Of a stretch of DNA of 64,000 bases, positions 9,373 to 18,765 are shown one piece after another; position 1 is the first letter of the stretch; each line of letters starts with the position of its first letter. Below the pieces are notes generated by a model that saw nothing but the letters and a program-made list of their open reading frames with translations, was not told the origin of the DNA and did no database searches. The translations under genes and the position numbers were made by a program. Where the stretch lies: NCBI RefSeq assembly GCF_003797835.1, contig NZ_RKMF01000004.1, positions 62,001-126,000 on the forward strand, given 5' to 3'. The DNA is from Kocuria soli. GTDB taxonomy: Bacteria > Actinomycetota > Actinomycetes > Actinomycetales > Micrococcaceae.

Positions 9373-9923
9373 CCGCCGCCCTCCTGTCCACGTCCGGTGC
9401 CCGCAGAGCGAGTTCCGTCCGCCTCACGCCCGGTCAACAGCAGGAACGCGATCAACCCGATCCCGACCACGACGCCGCAGTCGGCCAGGTTGAACACGGC
9501 GAAGTGCTTGACGTGGATGAAGTCGACCACGTGGCCGTTGGGGAATCCCGGCCACCGCAAGAGCCGGTCCGTGAGGTTTCCCAGCGCGCCGCCCAGGACC
9601 AGCCCGAGGGCAACCACCCACGGCCGACTCCGGACCTTGGGCAGGAAGGCGAGGATGCCCACGCTGACCACGGCCATGATGGCCGTGAAGATCCAGGTGT
9701 GGTCCTCACCCATGGAGAACGCCGCACCGGGGTTGAGGATGTAGTGCCACTGGAGCCAGTCGCCCAGGACCGGGACGGTCTCGCCTAGTTGCATGCTGCG
9801 TTCCACGAACATCTTGCTGCACTGGTCGAGGGCGTACACCAGAGCACTCACGGCAAGAGTGCCCAGGACGTAACCGGTGGCCGCACGGCCCCGCGAGGCC
9901 GCGGGCTGCTCGGCTGGAATCAT
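9369..9923 (-). CDS. lspA: signal peptidase II (lipoprotein)
   Basis: Cleaves the signal peptide of prolipoproteins in the membrane. Four membrane segments and the family blocks are visible: ALDQCSKMFVERSM, LNPGAAFSMG, GGALGNLTDRLLRW (first catalytic Asp) and HVVDFIHVKHFAVFNLADCGVVVG (second Asp in NLAD). The start MIPAEQPAASRG gives 184 residues, within the family range. Longer in-frame starts would run through the end of divIVA and encode Arg/Pro-rich non-conserved sequence, so I reject them. It begins 19 bases after divIVA and is coupled to rluD by a 4-base overlap. Confidence 0.93.
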   Translation of the reverse strand: MIPAEQPAASRGRAATGYVLGTLAVSALVYALDQCSKMFVERSMQLGETVPVLGDWLQWHYILNPGAAFSMGEDHTWIFTAIMAVVSVGILAFLPKVRSRPWVVALGLVLGGALGNLTDRLLRWPGFPNGHVVDFIHVKHFAVFNLADCGVVVGIGLIAFLLLTGREADGTRSAGTGRGQEGGG

Positions 9924-9942
9924 GGGGCGGATCTTCGCCGCC

Positions 9943-10716
9943 TCAGGACGCGGAGTTCTGGCCGGAGGTGCCCTCCGGGTTGCCCTCGTCGGCCGCGGAG
10001 TCGGCGTCGGTGACAGCCTGCGGGGCGGCATCCGTGGCCCCCTGGACCTGCGGTTCGTCAGCGGGCAACTCGCCCACGATCGCAGCCACGTCGTCCTCCA
10101 CGGGCGGAGCTGCATCGATGTCGTTGAGCTGACCGGAGATGAACTCCTTGAGCTTCACCCGGTAGGTCTGTTCGAAGCCGCGCAGATGATCGACCTTCTC
10201 CTGCAAGGCACCGCGCTCGGATTCCAGGCTGGTCAGGACTTCATCCTTCGAGCGCTGGGCCTCGGAGAGCAGACGGTCGTACTCGGACTGGCCGTCGGCC
10301 GTGAGGCGGTCATGTTCTGCCTGGCCCTTGGCCACGTACTCGTCGTGCAACCGCTGAGCCATGACCAGGACACCCGCCGCGCTCTGCGCGTCGCCGGCAC
10401 CTGGAGCTGTAGCCCGGTCCACGGGCTCGCCTGCCGCACCGGCTGCGTCCTCGGCCACGATCGGCTGAGCGACCTCCTCCTCGGTCTCGACGGCGGGTGC
10501 GGTCTCCTCCGTGGTGGTTTGGGCGGTCGAGTCGTCGGCAACGGCTCCGGTCCCCGTTTCGAGCTGTTGACGCAGGTCGGAGTTCTCCTGGTTCAGCCGA
10601 CGCAGTTCCACCACGATCTCGTCCAGGAAGTCATCGACCTCATCCTGGTCGTAGCCCTCACGGAACTTCGTGGGCTGGAAACGCTTGTTGATGACGTCTT
10701 CTGGAGTCAAGGCCAT
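9943..10716 (-). CDS. divIVA: DivIVA/Wag31 polar scaffold
   Basis: A cytoplasmic coiled-coil protein that marks curved membrane and organises polar wall growth in actinobacteria. The N-terminal DivIVA domain starts MALTPEDVINKRFQPTKFREGYDQDEVDDFLDEI. A variable acidic linker (about residues 55-115) follows, then a second coiled coil (LHDEYVAKGQAEHDRL to about 210), and the tail is Asp/Glu-rich. At 257 residues it matches Wag31-type proteins. AGGAG lies about 11 bases before the ATG, which is a long spacing. It follows the sepF-yggT pair, the usual actinobacterial order. Wag31 is a kinase substrate in mycobacteria; whether a phospho-Thr is kept here cannot be judged. Confidence 0.95.
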   Translation of the reverse strand: MALTPEDVINKRFQPTKFREGYDQDEVDDFLDEIVVELRRLNQENSDLRQQLETGTGAVADDSTAQTTTEETAPAVETEEEVAQPIVAEDAAGAAGEPVDRATAPGAGDAQSAAGVLVMAQRLHDEYVAKGQAEHDRLTADGQSEYDRLLSEAQRSKDEVLTSLESERGALQEKVDHLRGFEQTYRVKLKEFISGQLNDIDAAPPVEDDVAAIVGELPADEPQVQGATDAAPQAVTDADSAADEGNPEGTSGQNSAS

Positions 10717-10803
10717 CGGAAGTAACTCTCCTCGTGCAGGTCATTGCTCAGGCCGCCTCGGTTGCCGTGGTCATGGCCATCCGAGCGGTCGTGGTCTGGA
10801 ATC

Positions 10804-10809
10804 ACAGTA
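10804..10809 (-). promoter_or_regulatory. possible divIVA promoter -10
   Basis: TACTGT, preceded by TG (extended -10), lies on the minus strand in the 182-base gap between yggT and divIVA. It would give a leader of about 80 bases. No clear -35 is seen, so this is tentative. Confidence 0.35.
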
Positions 10810-10898
10810 CATCGTTGCTACTCCCTGTCCCCATTCCGAGGGGCAGAGATCAGCGTCACCACGCTTCACGTGGCCGCTGCGGGCCGTGGGCGCCGGGC

Positions 10899-11192
10899 TC
10901 AGGCGTAAAAGGCGACGCGCACCAGGGACTGCAGCAGGCTCAGCCCGAAGATGAGAATGAGCGCTGAGAGATCCAGGGCGATTCCGCCCATCTGCAGCGG
11001 CGGGATCAACCGTCGGAGGGGCTTGAAGACCGGGTCGGTGACCCCGTACACCACGGAGGCAAGGACCAGCACGGCGCCGCGCGGACGCCAGTTCCTGGCC
11101 CAGGACGTGACCATTTCGAGCACGAAGCGGGCCAGAACGATCAGCACCAGGAGGTGGATCGCCAGGTAGAGGATGCCGAGGACGATGCTCAC
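10899..11192 (-). CDS. YggT family membrane protein
   Basis: A 97-residue protein with two hydrophobic segments (about residues 4-26 and 68-92) flanking the family motif VYGVTDPVFKPLRRLIPPL. YggT proteins are linked to division and osmotic tolerance in several bacteria, but the molecular role is not settled. The GTG start lies 5 bases after the sepF stop, so the two are likely cotranscribed and perhaps coupled. The position between sepF and divIVA is conserved across actinobacteria and cyanobacteria. Confidence 0.88.
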   Translation of the reverse strand: MSIVLGILYLAIHLLVLIVLARFVLEMVTSWARNWRPRGAVLVLASVVYGVTDPVFKPLRRLIPPLQMGGIALDLSALILIFGLSLLQSLVRVAFYA

Positions 11193-11197
11193 TCAGG

Positions 11198-11830
11198 TCA
11201 GCCCTGTGCAGCCTCTTGGGTGTCCCCCGCCGCGGAGTTGTCCACGACCTCCACGTAGGAAGGCGTCAGGAGGAACACCGTGGTGGTGACCCGCTCGATG
11301 GAACCGTGCAGTGCGTAGACCAGGCCGGCGGCGAAGTCGACCAAGCGCTTGGCCTCGGCCTCCCCCAGATCGGTCAGGTCCATGATGACCGGGGTGCCGT
11401 CACGGAAGGATTCGCCGACCGATTTGGCGTCGTTGTACGAACGAGGGTGCACGGTGGTGATGGTGCGCATGTCGTCGGCATCCTCTCGGGATGTTGAGGG
11501 GGCACGCTTGATCGGCGTGACGGGGGCACGGTATTCGCCGGTGCGGCGTCGGTCCTGGGGCGCCCGAGACTTCGCGGGGGCCTCGGTGGCGGAACGGGAG
11601 GTGGACCCGGAGCTGCGCCCTGCGGCGGCGCGTTCACCCCGGGACGGTTCGCGCTCGGGGGTGGGACGCGCCTCCGCTTCGGGGGCGGGGCGGCGTTCGG
11701 CGGCGAGACGCTCGGCGCGTTCGGCGTGGTGACGCGGTTCCTGGCGTTCGTCGCGTTGGGGCCGATCGTTCGGCTCATCGGGCTCGGCCAGTCCCAAGGC
11801 GATCATGGCTCGGCGCATTGACTGACCCAT
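11198..11830 (-). CDS. sepF: cell division protein SepF
   Basis: Tethers FtsZ filaments to the membrane, replacing FtsA, which is absent here as in other actinobacteria. The N-terminal [15 protein letters not shown] is the amphipathic membrane-binding helix. A long Arg/Glu/Pro linker (about residues 20-105) follows. The C-terminal SepF core runs from [31 protein letters not shown] through [30 protein letters not shown]. The start MGQSMRRAM is chosen because AAGGAG lies 8 bases upstream. A longer frame from position 11920 would bury the membrane helix internally. The length of 210 residues is normal for actinobacterial SepF. Confidence 0.94.
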   Translation of the reverse strand: MGQSMRRAMIALGLAEPDEPNDRPQRDERQEPRHHAERAERLAAERRPAPEAEARPTPEREPSRGERAAAGRSSGSTSRSATEAPAKSRAPQDRRRTGEYRAPVTPIKRAPSTSREDADDMRTITTVHPRSYNDAKSVGESFRDGTPVIMDLTDLGEAEAKRLVDFAAGLVYALHGSIERVTTTVFLLTPSYVEVVDNSAAGDTQEAAQG

Positions 11831-11947
11831 GGACAGCACTCCTTGCTCTGCAACGGACGACGACGGTTGAGGTCGGTGGACGATGGTTCCGGGCGGTGGA
11901 CCTCCGGCTGCGGTGCTCACCCTGCGGGCGGCCGCGCACGCGCTGGA

Positions 11948-12742
11948 TCAGCCCACCGGACGCGCACCGAGAATACCGGAACCGACCCGCACGTGGGTGG
12001 AGCCCCACCGTACGGCCGCTTCCAAATCCGCGCTCATTCCGGCGGATATCTGGGTGGCGGACGGGTGCTGTTCCCGCAGCTGCTGTGCGTAGCCGTGGAG
12101 GCGCTCGAACGCGGGCTCGGGCGCGCTGCCCAGCGGGGCGACGGCCATGACGCCGCCCAACCGGAGGCCCTCCTCGGCGGCGACGGCATCGGCCAGGGCC
12201 GCCAGGTCAACGGGACGCACACCTCCGCGACCCTCGGAGTCGTCGAGCGAGACCTGGACCAGACAGTCGAGGTCACCTTCGGTACAGGGTCCACCCTGTG
12301 CCTGGCCTTCGGCGACCGCCGCCCGGTGGTTGCGCACAGCCTTGCCGAGTGCTGTGACCAACGACATGCGATCCACGGAGTGCACGCGCGAGGCGTAACG
12401 GACCACCGAGGTGGATTTCTTGGACTGGAGCTGTCCGATGAAATGCCACGTCGCATCGGGGACCGAGCGCGCCTTCTCGGCGGCTTCCTGGTCGCGGTTC
12501 TCCCCCACGTCACGCACGCCCACGTCCAGCAGCCGCTGCACGTCCTGGGCGGGGAAGAACTTGGTCACGGCGATCAGGTCGACCGGCCCGGTCCCCACGT
12601 GTCGATCGTTCTCGGCCGCTGAAAGGCGCTCCCGAAGTCGTTCGAGGTTGCCTCGGAGTTCATGGGTCCGGGCGTCCTCCACCGCGCTGTTTTCCGACTC
12701 AGTGCTGTTCGCCGACTCAGTGCTGTTTTCCGACTCAGTCAC
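11948..12742 (-). CDS. YggS/PROSC PLP-binding protein
   Basis: A pyridoxal-phosphate homeostasis protein of the alanine-racemase-like barrel fold. The PLP lysine is in LIAVTKFFPAQDVQRL. Other family blocks are VGENRDQEAAEK, WHFIGQLQSKK, VHSVDR, GGVMAVAPLG and ISAGMSADLEAAVRWGSTHVRVGSGILG. The GTG start (VTESENSTESAN) is preceded by GGGAGG with 8 bases spacing and overlaps the pgeF stop by 8 bases. Its first residues are an unusual three-fold TESENS-type repeat encoded by an 18-base tandem repeat. The catalytic fold begins only at about residue 22 (THELRGNLERLRERL). The length is 264 residues with this start. Confidence 0.92.
   Translation of the reverse strand: MTESENSTESANSTESENSAVEDARTHELRGNLERLRERLSAAENDRHVGTGPVDLIAVTKFFPAQDVQRLLDVGVRDVGENRDQEAAEKARSVPDATWHFIGQLQSKKSTSVVRYASRVHSVDRMSLVTALGKAVRNHRAAVAEGQAQGGPCTEGDLDCLVQVSLDDSEGRGGVRPVDLAALADAVAAEEGLRLGGVMAVAPLGSAPEPAFERLHGYAQQLREQHPSATQISAGMSADLEAAVRWGSTHVRVGSGILGARPVG
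12686..12739 (-). repeat. three 18-base tandem repeats in yggS 5' end
   Basis: Three adjoining 18-base units occur at 12686-12703, 12704-12721 and 12722-12739. The outer two are identical (GCTGTTTTCCGACTCAGT) and the middle differs at two bases. On the minus strand they encode the Ser/Glu/Asn-rich N-terminus of the YggS protein, and the last unit also overlaps the end of pgeF. A whole-codon unit length keeps the frame whatever the copy number. Confidence 0.9.
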
Positions 12743-13514
12743 TGTGGCCACCTCCCTGGACCGCGTGCGGTGCGCGGGCCACCGCGTCCGTCGGCATCTG
12801 CGCGCCGACGACGACGCCGACGATACGTCCGCTGCCCGGGTCACGCCGGTGAGAGGACAGCGCTTGATTCTCCAAGGTGCAGGCGGGACCGTCCTCGCCG
12901 ACCGGACGCGTGACGACCACGTCGAGACGCTTGAGTTCCCTCACGACCGCCGCCGGAAGGTCCAGGCCGGAGGTTCCCCGGGCCGTGGTCGACCGGATGC
13001 CGGGCAGCCGACGCTCGGCGTCCGCGGCCATGTCCTCGGGGACCTCGTAGCAGGAACCACACACACACGGACCGACGACGGCGCGGACGGTCGTGGCCCC
13101 TCGGGCGCGCATGGTCTGCACCGTTGCTTCCAGGACCCCCTCGAGAAGTCCGTTGCGGCCGGCATGCGCCACGGCGGTCACGGACAGGTCCGGCGTGAGC
13201 GGGTCGGTCCCCTCGAACAGGACCGGGACACAGTCGGCCACCATTACGGCCAGTGGACGACCCGTGGTGGACACGGCGGCGTCGGCCGTGGGGGCAGTGC
13301 CGAGATCCGGATCGTCCGCGTCCGCCACGCGCGTTCCGTGAACCTGGTCCAGGAAGAGAAGGGAGCCTGGCTCGACACCCAGATCGTCTTCCAGGCGCAG
13401 TCGCCGACGACGTACGGCGTCCGCGTCGTCTGGGACGTGGAGGGCGAGATTGCCGAGTTCCCGGTCCGTGAATGCGACCCGCGCCGCCCCGAGTTCTCCG
13501 CGATACCAGTACAT
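12735..13514 (-). CDS. pgeF: peptidoglycan editing factor PgeF
   Basis: A copper/zinc 'laccase-fold' protein (DUF152/YfiH). In E. coli PgeF removes wrongly added serine from peptidoglycan precursors; purine nucleosidase activity is also reported for the family. The metal-site residues are visible in LDQVHGTRVADA (His), VMVADCVPVLFEG (Cys) and VAHAGRNGLLEGVL (His). GPCVCGSCYEVPEDM is the usual downstream block. At 259 residues it is a typical size. It lies just downstream of ftsZ, separated by a strong terminator, and is translationally overlapped with yggS. Its own promoter must lie in the 50 bases before the start. Confidence 0.92.
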   Translation of the reverse strand: MYWYRGELGAARVAFTDRELGNLALHVPDDADAVRRRRLRLEDDLGVEPGSLLFLDQVHGTRVADADDPDLGTAPTADAAVSTTGRPLAVMVADCVPVLFEGTDPLTPDLSVTAVAHAGRNGLLEGVLEATVQTMRARGATTVRAVVGPCVCGSCYEVPEDMAADAERRLPGIRSTTARGTSGLDLPAAVVRELKRLDVVVTRPVGEDGPACTLENQALSSHRRDPGSGRIVGVVVGAQMPTDAVARAPHAVQGGGHSD

Positions 13515-13564
13515 GCTTCGATCCTAACCACCAGCTGAGGCCGGTCGTGCGGCCTCGAGACGGA

Positions 13565-13607
13565 ACGACCGTGGCCGGAGACGACAATCGTCTCCGGCCA
13601 CGGTCGT
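13565..13607 (-). terminator. ftsZ terminator
   Basis: An 18-base perfect stem (ACGACCGTGGCCGGAGAC and its complement) with a 7-base loop lies about 80 bases after the ftsZ stop and before pgeF. It has no T-run, which is common in high-GC terminators. It is the strongest hairpin within the division cluster and marks the end of the main dcw transcript. Confidence 0.82.
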
Positions 13608-13687
13608 GGTTACCCGGTTCGGGCGCGTGAGGTCGGTCTTCCACCCGGTCCGTCACCCGGCGGGGCGAAGGACCGACCTCCCCGAGA

Positions 13688-14935
13688 TCACTTCAGGAAA
13701 TCCGGGAAATCCAGGGAGTCCTTGCGGTTCGAGGAACCCTTGACCGTGTCCTGCTCGGCCGGGAGGTCCACGTCGAAACCGGCGTCGTCCGGGACGTCGT
13801 CGTTGCTGGTGCTCTGCCCACCCCAGCCGGAGCCGTTGCCGGACCGGTTCGGAGCGGACTGGCCGCCGCGCTGCGGGCCACGGCCCAGGTCGGCGGGCTG
13901 ACCGGCACCGGAGCCGAAGGCGGCACGGGTGGAGGCGGCCTGCTGAGCTGCCGCAGAGGTGTTGTTGGCGTTCGTCTCAGGCGACACGGAATCGAAACCG
14001 GCGGCGATCACGGTGACGCGAGCCTGGTCGCCCAGCGCGTCGTCGATCACGGCGCCGAAGATGATGTTCGCCTCCGGGTGGGCCACTTCCTGGACCAGGC
14101 GGGCGGCCTCGTTGATCTCGAACAGGCCGAGGTCCGAGCCACCCTGGATGGACAGCAGGACGCCGTGGGCGCCGTCGATCGACGCTTCGAGCAGCGGCGA
14201 AGCGATCGCGAGCTCGGCGGCCTTGACCGCCCGGTCCTCGCCCTGGGCCGAGCCGATGCCCATGAGCGCCGAACCGGCACCCTGCATGACCGACTTGACG
14301 TCGGCGAAGTCGAGGTTGATCAGGCCCGGGGTGGTGATCAGGTCGGTGATGCCCTGCACACCGGAGAGGAGCACCTGGTCCGCGGACTTGAACGCATCGA
14401 GCATGGACACGTTGCGGTCCGAGATGGACAGTAGACGATCGTTCGGGATGACGATCAGGGTGTCGACCTCGTCACGAAGGGTCTCGATGCCGTTCTCGGC
14501 CTGGTTGGAACGACGGCGACCTTCGAAAGTGAAGGGACGCGTGACCACACCGATGGTCAGAGCACCCAGGGAACGAGCAATCCGGGCGATCACGGGGGCG
14601 CCACCGGTACCGGTGCCACCACCCTCACCTGCGGTCACGAACACCATGTCGGCGCCCTTGAGGACCTCCTCGATCTCCTCCTGGTGATCCTCAGCGGCCT
14701 GACGTCCGACGTCGGGGTTGGCCCCGGCGCCCAGGCCACGGGTCAACTCGCGTCCGACGTCGAGCTTGACGTCGGCATCCGACATCAGCAGCGCCTGGGC
14801 GTCCGTGTTGATCGCGATGAACTCGACACCGCGCAAACCTTCTTCGATCATGCGGTTCACGGCGTTAACGCCGCCACCGCCAATGCCGACAACCTTGATG
14901 ACGGCCAGGTAGTTCTGGGGAGTCGTGGTGTCCAT
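13688..14935 (-). CDS. ftsZ: cell division GTPase FtsZ
   Basis: The tubulin-like protein that forms the division ring. Visible signatures: [20 protein letters not shown], the tubulin motif [13 protein letters not shown], the T7 loop [12 protein letters not shown], and the C-terminal peptide DVDLPAEQ followed by [10 protein letters not shown] at the very end. The length is 415 residues from [17 protein letters not shown] lies just before this ATG. A GTG two codons earlier also opens the frame. A Gly/Gln/Asn-rich linker (about residues 320-395) joins the GTPase to the tail that binds SepF and FtsW. The 259-base gap to ftsQ suggests its own promoters. Confidence 0.98.
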   Translation of the reverse strand: MDTTTPQNYLAVIKVVGIGGGGVNAVNRMIEEGLRGVEFIAINTDAQALLMSDADVKLDVGRELTRGLGAGANPDVGRQAAEDHQEEIEEVLKGADMVFVTAGEGGGTGTGGAPVIARIARSLGALTIGVVTRPFTFEGRRRSNQAENGIETLRDEVDTLIVIPNDRLLSISDRNVSMLDAFKSADQVLLSGVQGITDLITTPGLINLDFADVKSVMQGAGSALMGIGSAQGEDRAVKAAELAIASPLLEASIDGAHGVLLSIQGGSDLGLFEINEAARLVQEVAHPEANIIFGAVIDDALGDQARVTVIAAGFDSVSPETNANNTSAAAQQAASTRAAFGSGAGQPADLGRGPQRGGQSAPNRSGNGSGWGGQSTSNDDVPDDAGFDVDLPAEQDTVKGSSNRKDSLDFPDFLK

Positions 14936-15090
14936 GATCACCTGTTTCGCTTCGGGGGTCCGCCCGCGTGGGGGCCGAACGGGCTGCTTCCGGTGAGACC
15001 GTCAACCGCTGCCAACATTTCTTAACCTTCAAGTGGTGGTTCAGTGTTGGACTGCCGGTCGATGTGGCTCATCTCTTTATTCCACGCCAA

Positions 15091-15096
15091 AGACTA
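15091..15096 (-). promoter_or_regulatory. possible ftsZ promoter -10
   Basis: TAGTCT on the minus strand lies in the ftsQ-ftsZ gap (14936-15194), giving a leader of about 150 bases. A weak stem (AAGTTTG/CAAACCTT with a bulge, 15173-15190) follows the ftsQ stop and might reduce read-through. Separate ftsZ promoters are usual in actinobacteria; this exact site is a guess. Confidence 0.35.
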
Positions 15097-15194
15097 GCAA
15101 TGGGATTTCGCTCGAACGGATACGCGGGGGCGTGTTGAAGGTCGCATGCGGTCATTTTCCGTTCCAAGCCTCAAGGTTTGCCTCAAACTTGACG

Positions 15195-16121
15195 TCATTC
15201 GAGGACGGGATGCTCCGGGGAGGACACGTCGTACACGTTGACGGCCCCGGTCTGCTCGCGCGCGTCCACCAGCTGCGCCAAGACCTCCGCCTTGAGGTTC
15301 CCGCGCGTGGAATCACCCCACCGAGCGGTGACACCGCCGTCCAGTTCGAGTTCAACGGTCGAGTCCGACTCCGCCTTCGCGGAGTTCACCTGCTCGAGCA
15401 ACGACGACGGAAGCGTGGACAGCACTCCCGCCACGGAGTCGAAGCTCTCGGTTCCCAGGACGTCCGTACCGCCTTCGATGACGGGGACCTGGACCTCCGC
15501 ACGGTCCTCGACCGTCCGCAACACCGTGCCGTCCTGGTCCACGAGCGACCAGCCCTTGTCGCCGTCCTCGACGGCCGCCACTGGAACCCGCTCGGTCAAC
15601 TCGACCACCAGGTGCCCGTCGGGAAGGGTCGAGATGTGCACGGACCTGACCTGGGGCAGAGACCCCAGGCTGTCCATGACGTCTCGTTCTGAGATCCTGG
15701 TCATGGGCACGCCCTCGAACTGGCTCAGGTGGTCCCGGACCTCGTCGGCGTCCGTCAGGCGGGCCCCTTCGACGTCGATGGACCGGACCGCGAACAGCGG
15801 CGAGAAGAACACGACGAAGACCAGCAGCAACGCCAGCAGGAGCGCCGCAGCGACCGCACCGAGCGTCCGACGGCGCCGTCCTGCCTTACGGGCCTCGGCC
15901 GAAAGCCCCGCGGGGGCACGGCGCTGACCGGGTTCCCGCCCCGACTGGGTCTGAACGGTACGGCGCCAGGCACTGAACCGCCCTCCGCCCGTGGGGACCT
16001 CCTCGAACCGTTCACTGTCCAGTTCCGAGACCTTGGACCCGTCGTTGACCTTGACCCGGGTCTTCCCCGTGGAGGTCGCCCCGGAAGCCCGGGGACGGCC
16101 CGGCCGTTCTCCCCCGGGCAT
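15195..16121 (-). CDS. ftsQ: cell division protein FtsQ
   Basis: A single-pass divisome protein. A long basic cytoplasmic N-terminus of about 85 residues is followed by one membrane segment (TLGAVAAALLLALLLVFVVFFSPL), the POTRA domain (VRSIDVEGARLTDADEVRDHL) and the FtsQ beta domain (VELTERVPVAAVED). At 308 residues it is typical for actinobacteria. The ATG shares one base with the murC stop (TGATG). It is the last gene of the coupled murE-ftsQ run. Confidence 0.93.
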   Translation of the reverse strand: MPGGERPGRPRASGATSTGKTRVKVNDGSKVSELDSERFEEVPTGGGRFSAWRRTVQTQSGREPGQRRAPAGLSAEARKAGRRRRTLGAVAAALLLALLLVFVVFFSPLFAVRSIDVEGARLTDADEVRDHLSQFEGVPMTRISERDVMDSLGSLPQVRSVHISTLPDGHLVVELTERVPVAAVEDGDKGWSLVDQDGTVLRTVEDRAEVQVPVIEGGTDVLGTESFDSVAGVLSTLPSSLLEQVNSAKAESDSTVELELDGGVTARWGDSTRGNLKAEVLAQLVDAREQTGAVNVYDVSSPEHPVLE

Positions 16122-17617
16122 CAGGACGAAGGCTCCGCATCCCCCGACGTCCGGCCCTCGGCCAAGGCCTCCACTAGACGCGGGCCGTGGACTGTGACGT
16201 CGCCCGCACCGATGGTCAGGACCAGGTCACCGGGCGCGGCGGCCTGGGCGATCTCTCGCACGGCATCCTCCGGCTGAGCTGCCGCGACGACCGTCGCGCC
16301 ACCCGCGTCCGTGATCAAGGCCGAACTCACCCCCGGAACGGGGTCCTCGCGCGCGGCGAAGACCGGGAGCACCCACGCGCGATCCGCGATCTGCAAGGCC
16401 TGCGCAAACTCCCCTGCAAAGGCCTGCGTGCGCGAGAACAGGTGAGGCTGGAACAGGGCCAGGACCTTGTGCTCCCCGGCCACCTTGCGGGCTGCCGTGA
16501 GCGCAGCGGCGACCTCGGTCGGGTGATGGGCGTAGTCGTCGAAGACCCGCACCCCGTTCCCCTCGCCCTTGAGGTCGAAACGGCGGGCCGACCCGTGGAA
16601 GCCCGTCAGGCCGCGCAGCGCTTCCTCGGCAGGTATGCCCACGGCCGAGGACACCGCGAAAGCCGCGGCTGCATTCAGCACGTTGTGCTCCCCCGGTACC
16701 GCCAGGGCCATCCGGTGCCGTCGGGCATCGGCACCTTCTCCCACCGACAGGGTGGCGGAGGTGCCGAGGCCGTGGGACTCGATCTCCTGGATGGAGATGT
16801 CCGAGGTGGGATCGGTGCCGTACGTGAGCACTCGGGCTCCGGCGTCCCGTGTCCGGCGCGCCAGCTCGCGCGAGCCGGCGTCGTCCTGACAGGCCACCAG
16901 GGTTCCGCCCGGACGCATGGTGGCGGTGAAGTCGTCGAAGGCCTGGAAGAACTCCTCCGTGGAGCCGTAGTGGTCCAGGTGGTCCGGTTCGATGTTCGTG
17001 ACCACCGCGACGGTCGGCGCGTACTTGAGGAAGGACCCGTCGGACTCGTCGGCCTCCGCCACGAACCACGCGCCGTGCCCGAGCGCGGCGTTGGCGCCGA
17101 GGTCCGCGACGTGGGCACCGATCGCCCACGAGGGCTGGACGCCGGCCGCTTCCAGCATGACGGCGATCATCGAACTGGTCGTGGTCTTTCCGTGCGTTCC
17201 GGCCACGGCGACCACCTGGGACCCGTGCATGCTCACGGCAAGGGCGTCGGAACGGTGGACGACAGTGAGCCCCCGTTCCCGTGCGGTGGCCAACTCGGGG
17301 TTGGTCTCCCGAATCGCGGTGGACACCACGACCGTGTCCACGTCGTGGACGTTCTCCGCCCGCTGCCCGACGACGACCGCCGCACCCTGTTCCCGCAGGT
17401 GCGCGAGGCCCATGGACTCCTGTGCGTCCGAGCCGGACACGGTCACACCGTGGGCCAGCAGGAGGCGGGCCACCGCCGACATGCCGGCACCGCCGATACC
17501 GATCAGGTGCGTGCGGCCGAGGTCCCGCGGGTCGGTGTCGACGCCCACGGGTGCCGTAGGTGCGGAATCGACCTGCCCTGCGCCGTCGGGGGTCTCTTGG
17601 GATGGCTGGGTGTTCAC
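16121..17617 (-). CDS. murC: UDP-N-acetylmuramate-L-alanine ligase
   Basis: Adds L-alanine to UDP-MurNAc, the first stem-peptide step, in the cytosol. The Rossmann motif [18 protein letters not shown] is at about residue 37, the ATP motif [20 protein letters not shown] near residue 135, and [13 protein letters not shown] is the C-terminal ligase signature. The length is 498 residues, with about 30 extra N-terminal residues ahead of the family core. It overlaps murG by 4 bases and ftsQ by 1. Confidence 0.97.
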   Translation of the reverse strand: MNTQPSQETPDGAGQVDSAPTAPVGVDTDPRDLGRTHLIGIGGAGMSAVARLLLAHGVTVSGSDAQESMGLAHLREQGAAVVVGQRAENVHDVDTVVVSTAIRETNPELATARERGLTVVHRSDALAVSMHGSQVVAVAGTHGKTTTSSMIAVMLEAAGVQPSWAIGAHVADLGANAALGHGAWFVAEADESDGSFLKYAPTVAVVTNIEPDHLDHYGSTEEFFQAFDDFTATMRPGGTLVACQDDAGSRELARRTRDAGARVLTYGTDPTSDISIQEIESHGLGTSATLSVGEGADARRHRMALAVPGEHNVLNAAAAFAVSSAVGIPAEEALRGLTGFHGSARRFDLKGEGNGVRVFDDYAHHPTEVAAALTAARKVAGEHKVLALFQPHLFSRTQAFAGEFAQALQIADRAWVLPVFAAREDPVPGVSSALITDAGGATVVAAAQPEDAVREIAQAAAPGDLVLTIGAGDVTVHGPRLVEALAEGRTSGDAEPSS

Positions 17618-18765
17618 GCGCGTGCCTCCTGCAGGATCAGCCGCGCCATGGTCCGGTCGGCGTCTCGCACACCGGCGCCCTGGGCGGCTTCGGACATCGC
17701 CGCCAGCGCGGGGCCGTCGGAGATGAGGGGAAGAATGTTGTCACGGAACCATTCGGGGGTGAATGCCGCGTCTTCGACCAGTCTGGCGGCGCCGGAGGCC
17801 ACCAAGGACTTGGCGTTGAGCGCCTGTTCGCCGTTGCCGATCGGCAAGGGAACGAAAACGGCGGGCAGTCCCACGGCGGCGACTTCCGAGACCGTGGCAG
17901 CGCCGGAGCGGGCCACCAGCAGGTCGGCGGCCGCGTAGACGTTCTCCATCCCGTCCACGTACTCGACCTGCGTGTAGCCCTCAGCCGTCAACAGCTTCCC
18001 GGCGTCGTCGAGCACCTGCTTGTTGCGCCCCGTGATGTGCAGCAGTTGGGCCCCGGAAGCCGCGATCTCGCCCGCAACACGGGCGACGGTGCGGTTCATC
18101 GAGAGCGCACCGGAGGACCCGCCCGTGACGATCACCGTGGGTTTCTCCGGATCGAGCCCGAGTTCTCGCCTGGCCTCGGCCCGTCGAGCGGCCCGGTCGA
18201 GCTGGGAGATCTCCTTGCGCATGGGCATCCCGACGGTGCGCGCACCCTGCAGCGGGGTGTCGGGGAATGCCGCCGCGACGACGGCCGCCGAGCGCGCACC
18301 CACCCGGTTGGCGATGCCGGGACGGGCGTTGGCCTCGTGAATGACGACGGGGACACCGCGGCGTTTGGCGGCAAGGTACATGGGGGTGCACACGTACCCA
18401 CCCACGCCGACGACGACGTCGGCCCCGGCGCCGTCGATGATGTCTCCGGCCTGGCGGATCGCGCGCCGCAGACGAACGGGCAGCTTGAGCAGGTCCGGGG
18501 AGGGTTTCCGGGGCAGCGGCACCCGGTCAATGGTCTCCAACGACAGGCCCGCGGCGGGGACCAAGCGGGTCTCCATCCCGGCAGCCGTGCCCACGGCGGT
18601 GACCCGGGCGTTGGGTTCCTGGTCCAGGACGGCCCGGGCGATGGCCAACAGGGGCGAGATGTGTCCCGCCGTTCCACCACCCGCAATCACGACCGAGGGA
18701 CCACCGGCGGAACGGTCGGGAGTTGCACCCGCGTCCTGGGACCGTGGCTGTTCCTGAGGGTTCAT
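17614..18765 (-). CDS. murG: lipid II synthase MurG (GlcNAc transferase)
   Basis: Transfers GlcNAc to lipid I, making lipid II at the inner membrane face. Signatures are [22 protein letters not shown] near residue 26 (the family GGTGGH motif here reads GGTAGH), [31 protein letters not shown], and [15 protein letters not shown] with [28 protein letters not shown] in the UDP-binding domain. The length is 383 residues. A 20-residue Pro/Ala/Gly/Ser extension precedes the fold. It has 4-base overlaps on both sides (ftsW before, murC after). Confidence 0.97.
   Translation of the reverse strand: MNPQEQPRSQDAGATPDRSAGGPSVVIAGGGTAGHISPLLAIARAVLDQEPNARVTAVGTAAGMETRLVPAAGLSLETIDRVPLPRKPSPDLLKLPVRLRRAIRQAGDIIDGAGADVVVGVGGYVCTPMYLAAKRRGVPVVIHEANARPGIANRVGARSAAVVAAAFPDTPLQGARTVGMPMRKEISQLDRAARRAEARRELGLDPEKPTVIVTGGSSGALSMNRTVARVAGEIAASGAQLLHITGRNKQVLDDAGKLLTAEGYTQVEYVDGMENVYAAADLLVARSGAATVSEVAAVGLPAVFVPLPIGNGEQALNAKSLVASGAARLVEDAAFTPEWFRDNILPLISDGPALAAMSEAAQGAGVRDADRTMARLILQEARA

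Noticed and set aside
11831-11920. Upstream extension of SepF from a GTG at 11920
   Set aside because: It would place the membrane-binding helix inside the protein. The ATG at 11830 has a good AAGGAG.
16187-17938. A 583-codon plus-strand open frame opposite murC/murG
   Set aside because: The composition is Arg/Gly/His-rich without motifs, and it is fully covered by clear murC and murG coding on the other strand.
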